A DNA stretch of 64,000 nt, from the NCBI GenBank assembly GCA_036898135.1, contig CM072513.1, forward strand, positions 79,348,463 to 79,412,462, written 5' to 3'. Both the position numbers and the translations under genes were made by a program. A model generated the notes under the pieces. The model was not told the origin of the DNA. It saw only the letters and a program-made list of their open reading frames with translations, and ran no database searches. Numbering within the stretch: position 1 is the stretch's first letter; each line of letters opens with the position of its first letter. This document shows, one piece after another, positions 22,408-33,018 of the stretch. The DNA is from Oncomelania hupensis (taxonomy: Eukaryota; Mollusca; Gastropoda; Littorinimorpha; Pomatiopsidae).

Positions 22408-23605
22408 CCCCCAGTGGGGGTGCTGGGGGTTTCAATATAAATAGTATCCCAATTTCTGGAAATTTAGTGCTTTAAATTCCCACTGTCACTGTCTTTCTCC
22501 TTTGTTCTTTCTCATTCCTACTCTGTTCTATCAATCTACTATACTATCTTCTTATTCGCTAGATCAGTCACCTACCTTTTTTCTTGAAAACTCTTTCCGG
22601 ACAAAATCCCTCATTTGTGTGTAAGGTCTGTTGGATCAACTTAGGAATATTGGACGCTTTCTGCCAAATGGTCACTGGGGCTTCCTATGATGTTATTATT
22701 TGGCAATGTAGGCATTTTCTATGTATGTGTTTTGTTGATATTTTATAATGATGTTTGTATTCTAGTTTGTTTTTGTAAACGGGGGTGCGATAAATTAGAG
22801 TATAGCCTCAGCGTCCCCTGCGTGGGATGTCTTTATTGTAAAGTGACTGGCTGGTGGAGTGCCTTCAGTGTTACCACTAGGGTTGTTTCGGCAGATCTTT
22901 TATGCGGATCTGCTGAAACAACCGTAGTAGTAAAACTGAAGGCACTCCACCAGCCAGTCACTTTACAAGAAATACATCCCATGCAGGGGACGCCGAGGCT
23001 TTTATGTGGACCCCCGCGGGGCTGCCGTGGGTTTCAGTATAAATAGTATCCCCACTTTCTGGAAATTTAGTGCTTTAAATTCCCACTGTCGCTGTCTTTC
23101 TCCTTTGTTCTTTCTCATTCCTACTCTGTTCTATCAATCTACTGTACTATCTTCTTCTTCGCTAGACCAGTCACCTACCATTTTTCTTGAAAACTCTTCC
23201 AGGACAGAACTCCTCATTTATGTGTGAGGTCTGTTGGATCCTTGGGAATATTGGACACTTTCTGCCAATTGGTCTCTGGGGCTTCCTATGATGTTATTAT
23301 TTGGCAATGTAGGCATTTTCTATGTGTTTTGTTGATATTTTATAATGATGTTTGTATTTTATTTTGTTTTTTAAATGGGGGTGCGATAAATTAGAGTATA
23401 TAGCCTCAGCATCCCCTGCATGGGATGTCTTTATTGTAAAGTGACCGGCTGTGGAGTGCCTTCAGTGTTACCACTAGGGATGTTTTGGCAGATCTTTTAT
23501 GCGGATCAGGGGTGAGTCCTCTTTCAGCGAAGTTGTGGTCTTGATTTTGTGGTCCTGATTCGGCTCTTTTGCAGTTCGCTGGATCCTTTAAGCAATGAAT
23601 AACTA
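22408..23605 (+). mobile_element. R570 retroposon, dimeric insertion (copies A and B)
   Basis: Copy A (22408 to about 22900) and copy B (about 23010-23605) both carry the family start with GGGTTTCARTATAAATAG and the body with TTGGCAATGTAGGCATTTTCT. The 3' end is TGGTCCTGATTCGGCTC. They are joined by an inverted piece of copy A. One pair of 12-bp target duplications, ATCACCAGCTTT (22396-22407) and ATCACTAGCTTT (23606-23617), flanks the whole block, so it behaves as a single insertion. The capsid-like frame resumes outside it. Confidence 0.82.
22804..22999. repeat. Palindrome at the R570 A/B junction
   Basis: The arms 22804-22897 and 22906-22999 are reverse complements at about 88 percent around a spacer of about 8 bp (GCAGATC...GATCTGC at the centre). 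Confidence 0.88.
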
Positions 23606-23731
23606 ATCACTAGCTTTGATTCAAAATTTTGCCACTTTCGGGGTTTAAATCCCCTGACCAATTAAATCTTCCTTTCATTTTAACTCAACCACAGATCTGT
23701 TTAACAACAAAACACCAGCGTCATCAATACT

Positions 23732-24251
23732 ATGCCAGTTAGGTGGTGAATGAAACTCCACAGAATAATGTAAAGAGGATAGGAGATAGTGAGACGGTTT
23801 TGGAAAGTTCCTGGAAATTAATATTAATTAGAGAAAGAACGCATGTCCATATAGATGTTGTTATAAATATTCATAATTGCACAGTTGACCAATCATTATT
23901 AAGTTAGGAGGCGTAATGTTGAGATTGGATACCCATTTCATATATATATATATATATAAGATGATGCACGAGTGAAGGGAGCTAGCCACCGCCCTCTGTC
24001 TCAGCTCTCAGTTATCTTTGTTCTCTGCCTCCGCATTAAGTCATGGAATTATACTAGAAAGTTAGGATGAAGATTTTGTAGTTTGATGTGTTTTCCAATA
24101 AATAAATAGTTAAAAAAACAAAATGAAAGAGTTGTGGGTTAGCAAATAAAATCTCTCAAAAAAATTTCTCTTAAGCTGTCTGTGTGAAATGTTGTCTCCG
24201 TAGAATGCTAGTTTTTCCCCGGACGTGAAGGCGATGAGCTGACCACGTCAT
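23732..24251 (+). repeat. 5' LTR
   Basis: Matches 36252-36759 nearly throughout (a rough count by eye gives a few percent differences plus a longer TA run here). It starts (A)TGCCAGTTAGG and ends ACGTCA(T). A TATATAAG box (about 23955) precedes the likely start site, and AATAAATAAATAG (about 24100) is a poly(A) signal, giving U3-R-U5 order. Confidence 0.88.
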
Positions 24252-24254
24252 ACT

Positions 24255-24271
24255 TGGTGGACGTTGCGGGG
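24255..24271 (+). promoter_or_regulatory. Possible primer-binding site
   Basis: TGGTGGACGTTGCGGGG begins four bases after the 5' LTR. The leading TGG would pair with a tRNA CCA end. The tRNA was not identified. Confidence 0.4.
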
Positions 24272-24607
24272 TAGAAAAAAAAGGTAGAAAAAGAAAAGAA
24301 AAGTAGAAGAAATATCTTTAGAACACATTTACTATAATGGAGGATCTTACAGGGCCGGACCTGGGAAAAGTCGAAGGGGGGGGGGGGGGGGGGGGGGGGG
24401 TTACAGATTCAGCGAAGCGCCGAGCCTTCTAGGGGGATCCGGGGGCATGCACCCCCGTGAAATTTTTTTTTTCAAGGATGCAAAATGGTGCAATTTGGTG
24501 CAATCTGAACCTTGAAAAAGCCATTGTGATGGTCTGGGACTTTGAGCTTTTTTAACAATTGAACTAACAAACTCTGGGGTACAAAAATTATTTTCTGCCC
24601 CTCCCTT

Positions 24608-24610
<3 letters not shown>

Positions 24611-24662
<52 letters not shown>
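24611..24662. repeat. (CA)n microsatellite
   Basis: About 26 uninterrupted CA units inside the hAT remnant. Confidence 0.95.
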
Positions 24663-24664
<2 letters not shown>

Positions 24665-24769
24665 TTATTTATCATCAGAGATTTTTTTGTATACTATTAT
24701 TATTCACTACTTTTTGTTGATTGTTAACTGTATAAAGCTTTACCTTGTAGTTTATGAACATCACCGCCC

Positions 24770-25198
24770 TGCTTTCACTTTCAGTCTTGCTGCACTAGGT
24801 TCCTCGGCATTAGTAGGGCCTACCATTTGTGAATTGTATCTTCTGGCAAAACAGTTCACTGTCTCTTTGAAGTCAATATCAACATCCCTGTGCACTTTCA
24901 GTAAAGCAAGTCCATTGAGTCTCTGTTGCCCCATTGTAGAGCGCAGGTAGTTTTTCAGGTTGCGCAACTGACTGTTTGAACGCTCACACTCGGCAGTAGT
25001 GACAGGCAGGGTGCGAAGGTTCTTTAGCATGATGAACAGGTTGGGATAAAAATCCCTGTCACAATGTTTCAGTGCTTCTGATGCCGTGGATGGGATGATA
25101 GCTGTCGCATTCTCAGCAGCACTTCGCCATTTGCAATTGGTATTCTGCATCAAGGGTAGCGTTGTCTGGTAGGTCAGACTCCCACAACATTGTCAGTG
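24770..25198 (-). pseudogene. hAT transposase C-terminus (dimerisation domain)
   Basis: Read on the minus strand: a WESDLPDN region (about 25180) continues, with frame change, into DFYPNLFIMLKNLRTLPVTT, then AECERSNSQLRNLKNYLRSTM and QRLNGLALLKVHRD. This is the hallmark C-terminal hAT dimerisation domain (TLPVTTxxxERSxSxLRxLKxxLRSTM). At least one frameshift lies near 25140. The catalytic middle of the protein is missing or lies in the interrupted region. Confidence 0.85.
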
Positions 25199-25199
25199 T

Positions 25200-26630
25200 C
25201 TTCACCCCCTCTGTAGTATAGTATAGTAGTATAGTAGCATCGGCGTAGCGTTAGGCTTCTGTGGCCTGTCGCCGAGTCTGTTGTCAATATTTCTCTAACT
25301 AGGTCAGCAAACCCGGTCTTTTGACCGGGGCCTAAGCTAAAAACTTTTTGTTTGTGCGGAGGCTACCGATCTTTTGATCAGATCTAACAACTGTGGGAGG
25401 CTCTTCTAAACTATGAATGTGTTCGTGCATATGTTCATCTAGTCTATTTTTGAAGGCGTTCACTGTCGGTGCTTCCACAACGCCTGCAGGCAGATTGTTC
25501 CATCTCTCGATCACTCGTTGTGAGAAGAAGGTTTGCCTCAGTTTCGAGTTACATCTGGGCTTCACGAGTTTAAAGCTGTGACCTCTGGTGTGGCTATCCT
25601 TGTCTAGAGTGAACAAGCTGGCTGTGGTCTTATACAGGTCATGTGTGTGCTTATACGTTTCAATTAGATCTCCTCTCACTCTTCTGTACGCCATACTTGG
25701 TATTTTCATTTTAGCTAGTCTCTGCTCATAAGGCAAATCTTTCAGACCACTGACAACTTTAGTCGCTCTTCTCTGCACGCCTTCTATCAGTTTTATATCC
25801 TTTTGAAGATGTGGGTGCCATACAACATTACTGAACTCGAGGTGAGGACGAACCAAGGCCGTGAACAGCGTTCTCATCGATCCACAGTCTAAATACTCAA
25901 ACGACCTCCGGATAAGGCCCAGGATCTGATTCGCCTTATTCACTTGGATTTCTACGTGTCGTGAGAACTTCAGCTCGCTATCTATGTGCACCCCCAGGTC
26001 CCTTTCAAGATCAGATGACTTGAGCACTATCCTCTCCCCACTGCCATGCTTACGCATCTCATAGCTCCTGGGTTGTTTATTCTTCCCACCCAAGTGGAGT
26101 ACACAACATTTCTCTGCGTTAAATCGGAGCTGCCAGGTGTCTGCCCAGTCCACTAGTCTATCGAGGTCATCTTGGAGAGCTGTACAATCCTGTGCACTAT
26201 CCATCCTGGAGTAAACCTTGGTATCGTCAGCAAACATCTGACACATGTTTTTGACTGCATCAGGAAGATCGTTGATGAACATTACGAATAGAATCGGGCC
26301 CAAAACACTTCCCTGCGGGACTCCGCTCTTAACTGATGCCCAGCCTGACAAGTGCCCATTCACACAAACTCTTTGTTTTCTACCTACTAGGAAGTCCTTG
26401 ATCCATGACAGTCCTTTTCCCTGGATGCCCAGTGTCTCTATCTTATGCAGGAGCCTCATGTGAGGCACAGAATCAAACGCCTTTGCCAGATCTAAGTACA
26501 CCGCATCAACCTCAGCCCTCTCGTCCAGAGCCCGTGTCCAGTCCTCCAAACAAGCCAGCAGATTCGTAGAGCATGGAACCATACTGGAACCAGCATGAAA
26601 CCATACTGGTTGTCTATTAAAGTGTTTGGC
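25200..26630 (-). mobile_element. 5'-truncated LINE inserted in the hAT element
   Basis: Minus-strand LINE with an RT domain, a short 3' UTR and a CTATA-repeat tail at about 25205-25235. It is flanked on both sides by hAT transposase sequence. The 5' end is at about 26625, just upstream of the RT NQYGF motif. A clear target duplication was not found. Confidence 0.8.
25332..26582 (-). pseudogene. LINE reverse transcriptase (jockey/CR1-like), nearly intact
   Basis: A 416-residue frame covers most of the RT: YLDLAKAFDSVPH, KSGVPQGSVLGP and the catalytic FADD (about residues 117-120). Next comes the NAEKC region, then LGVHIDSELKFSRHV and a C-terminal ERWNNLP...FKNRLDEH block. The N-terminal part of RT is cut. 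Just upstream, near 26583-26625, a short CAGTATGGTTYCATGC phrase is doubled and shifts the frame away from NQYGF. No stop occurs inside, so this is the youngest-looking coding region of the transposon nest, yet without the endonuclease it cannot act alone. Confidence 0.85.
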
Positions 26631-26634
26631 ACTA

Positions 26635-26965
26635 GACGGAGACCATCAACTGCTAGGTCAGCATTTTTGAACCTCGAGTCCAGTTCGGTTGACAGGTGTT
26701 CCAAGAAAGGAATGGCAATGTTAATCTTGAAATATTCTTCTGGTGAGGCCGCAGCTAGGTTGGTTGTCACGGAGAGTCTGTCGGGATGCTTGACGAGGAA
26801 CAATAACATCAGTTGTCAAAGCATTTGCCTTTTTGCTGACTTCACCAAACCAGGCAACGAACGCTGTGTTCATAATTATCAACTTAGCATCTTAATTAAT
26901 ATTTATAAAAAGTCGTTTTTGGGGGATTAGGGCAGTATCAGGTGAAGGTGCTGGAAGAGGCTTGC
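26635..26965 (-). pseudogene. hAT transposase, more N-terminal fragment
   Basis: Minus-strand segments VAWFGEVSKKANALTTDV, then VPRQASRQTLRDNQ, then, after a frameshift, SPEEYFKINIAIPFLEHL and ELDSRF. These match the pattern of vertebrate/invertebrate ZMYM/52-kDa-repressor-like hAT transposases upstream of the catalytic end. It stops abruptly at the LINE. Confidence 0.7.
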
Positions 26966-27289
26966 GGCCAGAACAAGAAAATATGGCTGCATTTATTACT
27001 AATTTAGGCTTAGGGGTTGGGTTACTTGGTCGTTTCAACGGGAAAACGCTTTGGACGTTTCAACGGATCTAACTCTTTGTACCTTGGACCAAAAGTGACT
27101 AAAAACTGCAATGTTTTAAAAACAATTTATAAAAAATTAAAACTCTTTGCATGAAAGAAAATTCCTTTTTTTTTTTTTTAAGTTGAGAAGGGGGGGGGGG
27201 GGGGGGTTCCGGAACCCAGGACCCCCCCACCCCCCACCCCCCGGGTCCGGCCCAGAGTTCGGAAGTTTTGTGGGAAATGTATGTAAAAG

Positions 27290-29093
27290 AGGAAGGACTT
27301 TTAACTGAAATAGAAAACATTCTCATTAACAGAATTTTTGACCCAACAGAGAGTCCGGAGCATCCGGATTATGCACGTGCGTGGAGACTTGTATGACTAT
27401 TTTAGAAATTTTGATAATTTCTATGATATGATTCCTACAGCAAGGGTGTCAACTTGCATAGAATATCTAGAGATATTTCACAAAGCTTGTGTCAGGGGTG
27501 TGAGGCAGAGTTGCGTGTAGGAAAAAGGTAATTCAGGAAAAACCCGTGCAAGACAGGGTGTGACATTACGGCAGGGGTAAGAAAAGAACAATAATTAAAA
27601 TTAGTGATTGGTGTGATAATGTTGGAAAACGGTAGTAAACGATGCAGTCAGTTAGGATACCGGTGGTACAACCACGTAATTTCAGCCTCACTAGATTCAT
27701 TAGACTTAGTTAGTACATACTACTTTCTCATCAGACGATCAGTGCAAACTCGTGCTCAAAGGCAGAAGAGAGAGGCGGAGTTGAAAGATAGATTAGAAAG
27801 GATTCAAGGAGGATCGATGTTTTAGGCCTAGATTTTCAGGAACATGTAGTACTAGAAGTACAGACTTTACATGAAGAGATAGATCAAGAAAGAGAGTTGA
27901 TAGAAGAAGACAGAAGGAATCGGCAGGCAGTCCAACATCAAATAGAATAGGATCTAAGACAAATTTTACTGCAGTTAGTGGCTCGGTTGGGTGAAAAAAA
28001 AAAAAAAAACAGAAACTATTGGCAAAACAAAAGCAGTTACTTTCAAGCAGTTCGTCCTCAGACTCAATACAGTTACAGTCTTCAGATCCAGTGGATGGAC
28101 TGGAAGAAATAATCGAGGAAGAAAATCCTATTCATACAATAACAGAGGAAGTCTCACATAGGCCTACTTCTTCTCAGAACTCGTTGTACCCTGAAGCTTT
28201 TAAAGGATTGGAATCGGAAGATGCTAGTGTGTGGTTCAATAGGTTAGAACTGTATACTAAACCGAAGGGCTGGAGCAAGGAGCAGATGGCCAGTGCCTTC
28301 CCACTCTTTCTGAGGGATGTGGCAGCCATTTGGTATGATTCCCTACATAGTGAAAAGAAATCCACCTACAAGGCAGTGGCACAAGCTTTCAAAGAACGGT
28401 ACTTTCCACACAAAAGTATGTGTTGGATAGAGAAACAATGGAAGCCATCGTGCGAGGTTACAAACCGCATATCAAGACCTATGTTCTGGGAAAAGAACCT
28501 TTTAGTGTAGATGAAGCATTGAGATATGCTAGGATGGCAGAAGCTCTCAGTCTCAGAACAGACACCAGAGACACTGCCATTCAGATGTTTCAACAACAAA
28601 TACAACAACTTCAGACTCAGTTGTCAAAAGACATTAATAAGCTAAGGCAGGCTACTATAGCCTCACTAGGAAAGAATTTAAAGCAGGTGAGAAACAGCCA
28701 ACCAGGGAACCCCAACCCAGATTCCATAAAATACCATACCCGTCATGTGACTACTGCACCCCAAGGAAAATCCCCTTGTTCGCATTGCTCTTGACTTGTG
28801 CAAAAAGCAAACAGCTAGCGCTGAATCCTCAGGCCATGCCCACTTACAGCCAGCTTCTCCTGCAATGTTTCTGTTGCAGTGGAACAGATTACGTAAGGAA
28901 TTCAAGTATAGGTTCCAAAACGTCAAATGCTTTTCTTGTGGAAAAATTGGACATTCACATGTTGTGTGTCGCTGCCACCCTAAGCAAGATGGCACCGCAC
29001 CACAATATGGATTTCCTCAGTCAGACTCTTTCAAGCCCCGTTTGAGAAGAGGTTGGCTGAGGAACCCAAAATCTGAAAACCTGTTGACAACAT
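27290..29093 (+). pseudogene. gag of the LTR retrotransposon
   Basis: Several frames joined by indels. A basic and then acidic coiled-coil-like N-terminal part (27700-27960) is followed by the gag core: WFNRLELYTKPKGWS (about 28232) and VAAIWYDSLHSEKKSTYKAV (to about 28380), then FKERYFPH. Further on is DEALRYARMAEAL (about 28515). A CCHC zinc knuckle, CFSCGKIGHSHVVC, sits at 28928-28969. This is the nucleocapsid layout of Ty3/gypsy Gag. Role: forms the virus-like particle and binds RNA. Frameshifts near 27950 and 28420 and stops disable it. Confidence 0.8.
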
Positions 29094-29517
29094 AGTCATG
29101 GACCCAGTCGCTTGTCATCACTCTTCCCAAACAAGGTAACCTTCAGGAGTGTGAAAATTACCGCACCATCAGCCTCATCAGCCATCCGAGCAAGGTCCTC
29201 CTGAAAAAAATACTCAACAGGTTGAAACCCCAAGCTGAACAAATCATAGCTGAAGAACAAGCAGGATTCAGGGCAGGGCGAAGTACCACTGAACAGATTT
29301 TCAACCTCAGAATAATCTGAGAAATACCTACAGCACCAACAACATCTATATCATGTGTTCATAGACTTCAAGAAGGCGTTTGACCGAGTCTGGCATGCAG
29401 CTCTATGGGCAACAATGAAAGTGTACAACATCAGCCCTAAAATTATTGAAGTCATCAAAAGCCTGTATGACAAGGCTACCAGTGCAGTCCTCCATAACAG
29501 CGTCATCGGGAACTGGT
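29094..29517 (+). mobile_element. RTE-type LINE fragment truncated at both ends
   Basis: Encodes the start of an RT domain: WTQSLVITLPKQGNLQECEN, YRTISLISHPSKVLLKKILN, then EEQAGFRAGRSTTEQIFNLR, a stop, and FIDFKKAFDRVWH. It ends at HNSVIGNW without a 3' tail. It occupies the place of gypsy pol, between the zinc knuckle and the chromodomain. Confidence 0.85.
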
Positions 29518-29748
29518 AGTGACAGTCATTCTGAATCGTCAGCTACTGGCAAACTATATGAAGTAGAACGTGTTGTACTTGTAGCCTGTCATAACAAAAA
29601 CGGCAGGAAAGAATACAAAATAAAATGGAAAGGCTATCCCAAGACGACGTGGGAACCTCTACACAATATTCCGGATAATTTGATTAGAGATTTTCACATC
29701 AAGAAGACACATCAGTTACTTCAGTTGAAATGTGATGTGACATTGTAA
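29518..29748 (+). pseudogene. Integrase C-terminal chromodomain of the LTR element
   Basis: After a Ser-rich linker comes YEVERVVLVACHNKNGRKEY, then KIKWKGYPKTTWEPLHNI and a charged helix, ending at TAA 29746-29748. Aromatic and WKGYP...TWEP residues are the chromodomain signature of chromovirus integrases, which target chromatin marks. Only this end of pol remains. The stop overlaps a good splice-donor-like TTGTAAGT. Confidence 0.85.
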
Positions 29749-30859
29749 GTAACTGTATATGACCTAGTTGAGGAGTGGGGTTTTTTGTTGTGGAATGTAT
29801 TAAACTTATTATTAGAATTTGTTTTACATATGATATATGCATGTGAATGTAATAATTTTATTTTTTTTCAGTATGAACATGCGAGGATTCCAAATAAGTG
29901 AAAATGATGCACACATACTTTAGATGGGGAGAAGTCGTTTGTTGTATGCTACTTATGAATATGTATCAGTTTTTTTAAATTAACTATTTCTTTCTGTTTT
30001 CCGATTTTCAGACATGTTTAGAGCCATTTTTACATAAAAGTTTTGTGAGGTTTACTTTATTTGTGCTGTTGCCAGTGTTGGATTGCACTCACAAATGAAT
30101 TAGTATTCTCATTTAATTATGTTAATGATCAGTGGCGATGTTTTGATGGTTTCAGAACGATTTGTTTTGTGTTTCATGGCAGTACCACGTTGTACGATGT
30201 GATGTGATGCCTCGCAATACGGGACGGTGCATTTGATGGTTGTTGCTGTGGCCACGACTGAATTTTTAAATTTTTTTATTAAATACATTTCATATATACG
30301 CAAGTGGACGTGATGTGTTGTACGATATGCCTCCTGGACTTTATTGCGTTTGTTACATATTTTGTGACAGTTAAGTTATCTTCATTCTGTGCATAACAGT
30401 AAAGAACGGAAGCAGCGACATTGTTTGTGTTCACCATTGAACATGTTGAGTGCATATATAATGATGGAATGACGTGTATTATATTTTGTTGTTTGTTTTT
30501 TTTTACAGGAAAGTATAAAGGGAGCAAAGGTTATTATAGTGAAACGGTAAGGCGGTAACGTGCTGCAGAAATAAATAAATAGTATTAAGATGGGAATAAG
30601 TGTAATTGTGGATGAATATGTTAGTTGTTATTATGCGCAATGCGTACGCCTTCGGGTGTGAAAACCTGTGCGCTATATGGGTTGACATATATATTCTCTC
30701 AGAATCTTGACCTGGCCAGTCTTGTTTCAAGAGAGATGTAATAGTTCTTTTTCTCTACTTGTGGAGGGTGCACACTCCATTGGTAGTTGGAAGAATAAAT
30801 ATAGTTTAAAATGTATATATGTATACGTTACATTATTGTTTGAATCTTTACAGGAAGAC
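29749..30859. other. Spacer between pol end and env
   Basis: AT-rich, without a frame. Splice-acceptor-like pyrimidine tracts with AG end at about 30509 and at 30853. The second lies seven bases before the env ATG, so spliced env mRNA is plausible. Confidence 0.45.
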
Positions 30860-31810
30860 ATGGCGCTCATAACAATAGTAATCTTCGCCACCACCCTCAT
30901 CCTCTTTGGGCCTATTAAAGGAGCATTGCAGGAGTCGAGGTTGAACTGTGGAGTTCATTTTCACGCTGTGACCAAGATTGGTACGGGTACACAATCCTGG
31001 CAACACACCTTCCAACTCAAATTCCCATGATGGACGTTCGCACCACTGACGTTGCTACAATGTGACGAAAACAGGCAAGATCATTGTTTTCTTCAGTCCA
31101 GAGATATTTTTAACACCATTGCGCTTGCTTACAATAATCAGAGCTTTATCCTTCAGGAAAAGATGAGAGAAACAATGCGAACTACAAAGAAAATTTTGGG
31201 TACCTCTTTTGTCATTACGGAACAACCACAAAAACGAATAAAAAGACACGGCATGCTTTTTCTTTCGGAAGTTGAGTTTCCAGTGCAGCAGTCGGAGTTC
31301 AAATTACAATCAAGATCTAAACGAGAGCTTTTCGATTTTGTAGGCGATTTGGCATCAGGACTGTTTGGCGTCGCTACACATGGAGAGGTACAGACTTTAA
31401 AGACACATATTATTCAACTATATCAATATCAGAAGAATATAAGTGAAGGAATGGATGCAGAATTCCAACTAATGCACAATTTTGTCAACAAGACCAACGA
31501 AAATTTCCACAATGTTTATCAATCTATTCATCGGATCATGGAAGACATTAATACAATGTTTCGGAAGAACATTTTGGAGTTACGGCAGTTAGAACACGAA
31601 GTTGTGGTTTTACTGGTGCGACTAATCAATAAGTTCTATTATGCTGTGCGTTTGGAACATCAATTGGAATCATTTTTGCAAGGATTACACGAGTTGGTCC
31701 AATGACGCTTGTCGCCAACTCTGGTGTCTGAAAGTACTCTTAGACAAGCACTCGTTTCGCCGCCACCTCAGCAACAAGAGGGGCACCCACATCAGTATTC
31801 CCTGAATGGC
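30860..31810 (+). pseudogene. env-like gene (F-type fusion glycoprotein family)
   Basis: ATG at 30860-30862 starts a hydrophobic signal-peptide-like stretch (residues 1-20). The same frame continues past a TGA at 31028-31030 to another TGA at 31703-31705, beyond which weak family-like sequence goes on for about 100 bases. A furin-type RSKR cleavage motif lies at 31313-31324. It is followed at once by a Phe/Gly-rich fusion-peptide-like segment and a helical heptad region, the arrangement of baculovirus F and errantivirus Env proteins. The transmembrane end was not identified. Two in-frame stops disable it. Family role: membrane fusion during entry. It is an old integrated copy. Confidence 0.72.
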
Positions 31811-32986
31811 CTTGGCTACTGACGTCACTGATGAGTTGCTGTAAGCACGTTTGATTGTGATATTGTGGTGAGCTGGGATCTTAATGAGACGTTTATTTAC
31901 TGAGACCCACTGCCTCACATAAACTATAACAAACAAAAAAAAAAAGAAACATTCAAAGAACATTGGGAGCCCAACACAAATGACAAAGTGCGGTCTTCCA
32001 AAATCTTCATTCAACGGAACACAATCGGCGAGAAAAAAATCAGCAACGAAAAGAAAAAGAAAGGACATAACCAGACTCTCTTACTCAAAATGTCATTAGA
32101 CAGTGAACAAAAACACTGAACTTGCAGTTACAAATGTCAGTGCTTTTATTTATTATATCAGTGAATGTACTTTTTCAGAGTTAAACGTTTTATAATTTTT
32201 ATATAAATAACTGTTGATTATTTTACGGAAGTGTATATTGTAAATTGTAGCGTTTTTTTGTGTTTTTAATTATTTGTTCATAAATTTAATTGATGATATA
32301 CTATCACTTTAATAATTGATAATTTTGTTGTTGTGATGTATTGTGTTAAATGCAAACACTTGGTTACTTTGACTTGTTAGTACTTTTTTTAAAATGTATT
32401 TGATTGCGAATTTGCAAAACATTGTTTTCTTTTTTTCCTTATGTATGTTGTTTGTGTTGACGTAGACGTGCCAATATGTTTTAAGTTGTAGTTTTATTTA
32501 ATATTTAATGTTGTAAGTCGTTACAATCAAGATGTTGTTTTTTTAACCTCTATTTTAATTATTTTTTTGTGGTAGAAAGTTGCTTGATCTGTTTTCATTA
32601 GAAGTGCTACTTTGGATACTGATGATTCTTGTGTATTAATTATTTTTTGTAAAATTAATTTGTTATTGATAGTGATTAGAACTATAGGTAGTATTGTATA
32701 TGTTAAATTACTGTACTTTGTAATGTATTAAGAGATTATAATGAGTTCTTTTTATAAGCCTTGAATTTATTTTTGTATATAGCAATAAGTTACATTTTGT
32801 CTATATTATGTGCTCTTCAAAATTTTTTATAACTGTGTTTGGTAGTTTTTTTAATCGTTCATGGTTGCTCTCCTTGTTGTTTATGCTGTTTTGAGGTTAA
32901 TATTTATCGTTATTGTTAGTAGTCCTGATTGTGATGTCATCTTTGCTATAGTTTAGATATTTAAATTTTCTTTATTCACAAGCGAG

Positions 32987-33018
<32 letters not shown>

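Larger units (their letters stand above)
24350..27255 (-). mobile_element. hAT-type DNA transposon remnant
   Basis: The ends CAGGGCCGGACC (24350) and its imperfect inverse (27244-27255, one mismatch) enclose two parts of a minus-strand hAT transposase, separated by a LINE. Near the left end is a GCATGCACCCCCG segment also seen in the element at 48322-49937. Poly-G/poly-C tracts lie inside both ends. The expected 8-bp flanking duplication is not visible. Confidence 0.72.

Noticed and set aside
22687..23227. 119- and 73-codon frames in the R570 dimer
   Set aside because: The frames are not conserved among copies C, D and E, and one crosses the palindrome junction.
24401..24675. Open frames starting with (CV)n repeats
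   Set aside because: CA microsatellite inside the hAT remnant; the rest is transposon end sequence.
31685..32068. 127-codon minus-strand frame
   Set aside because: Opposite strand of the env end and T-rich DNA; Phe-rich composition, no domain.
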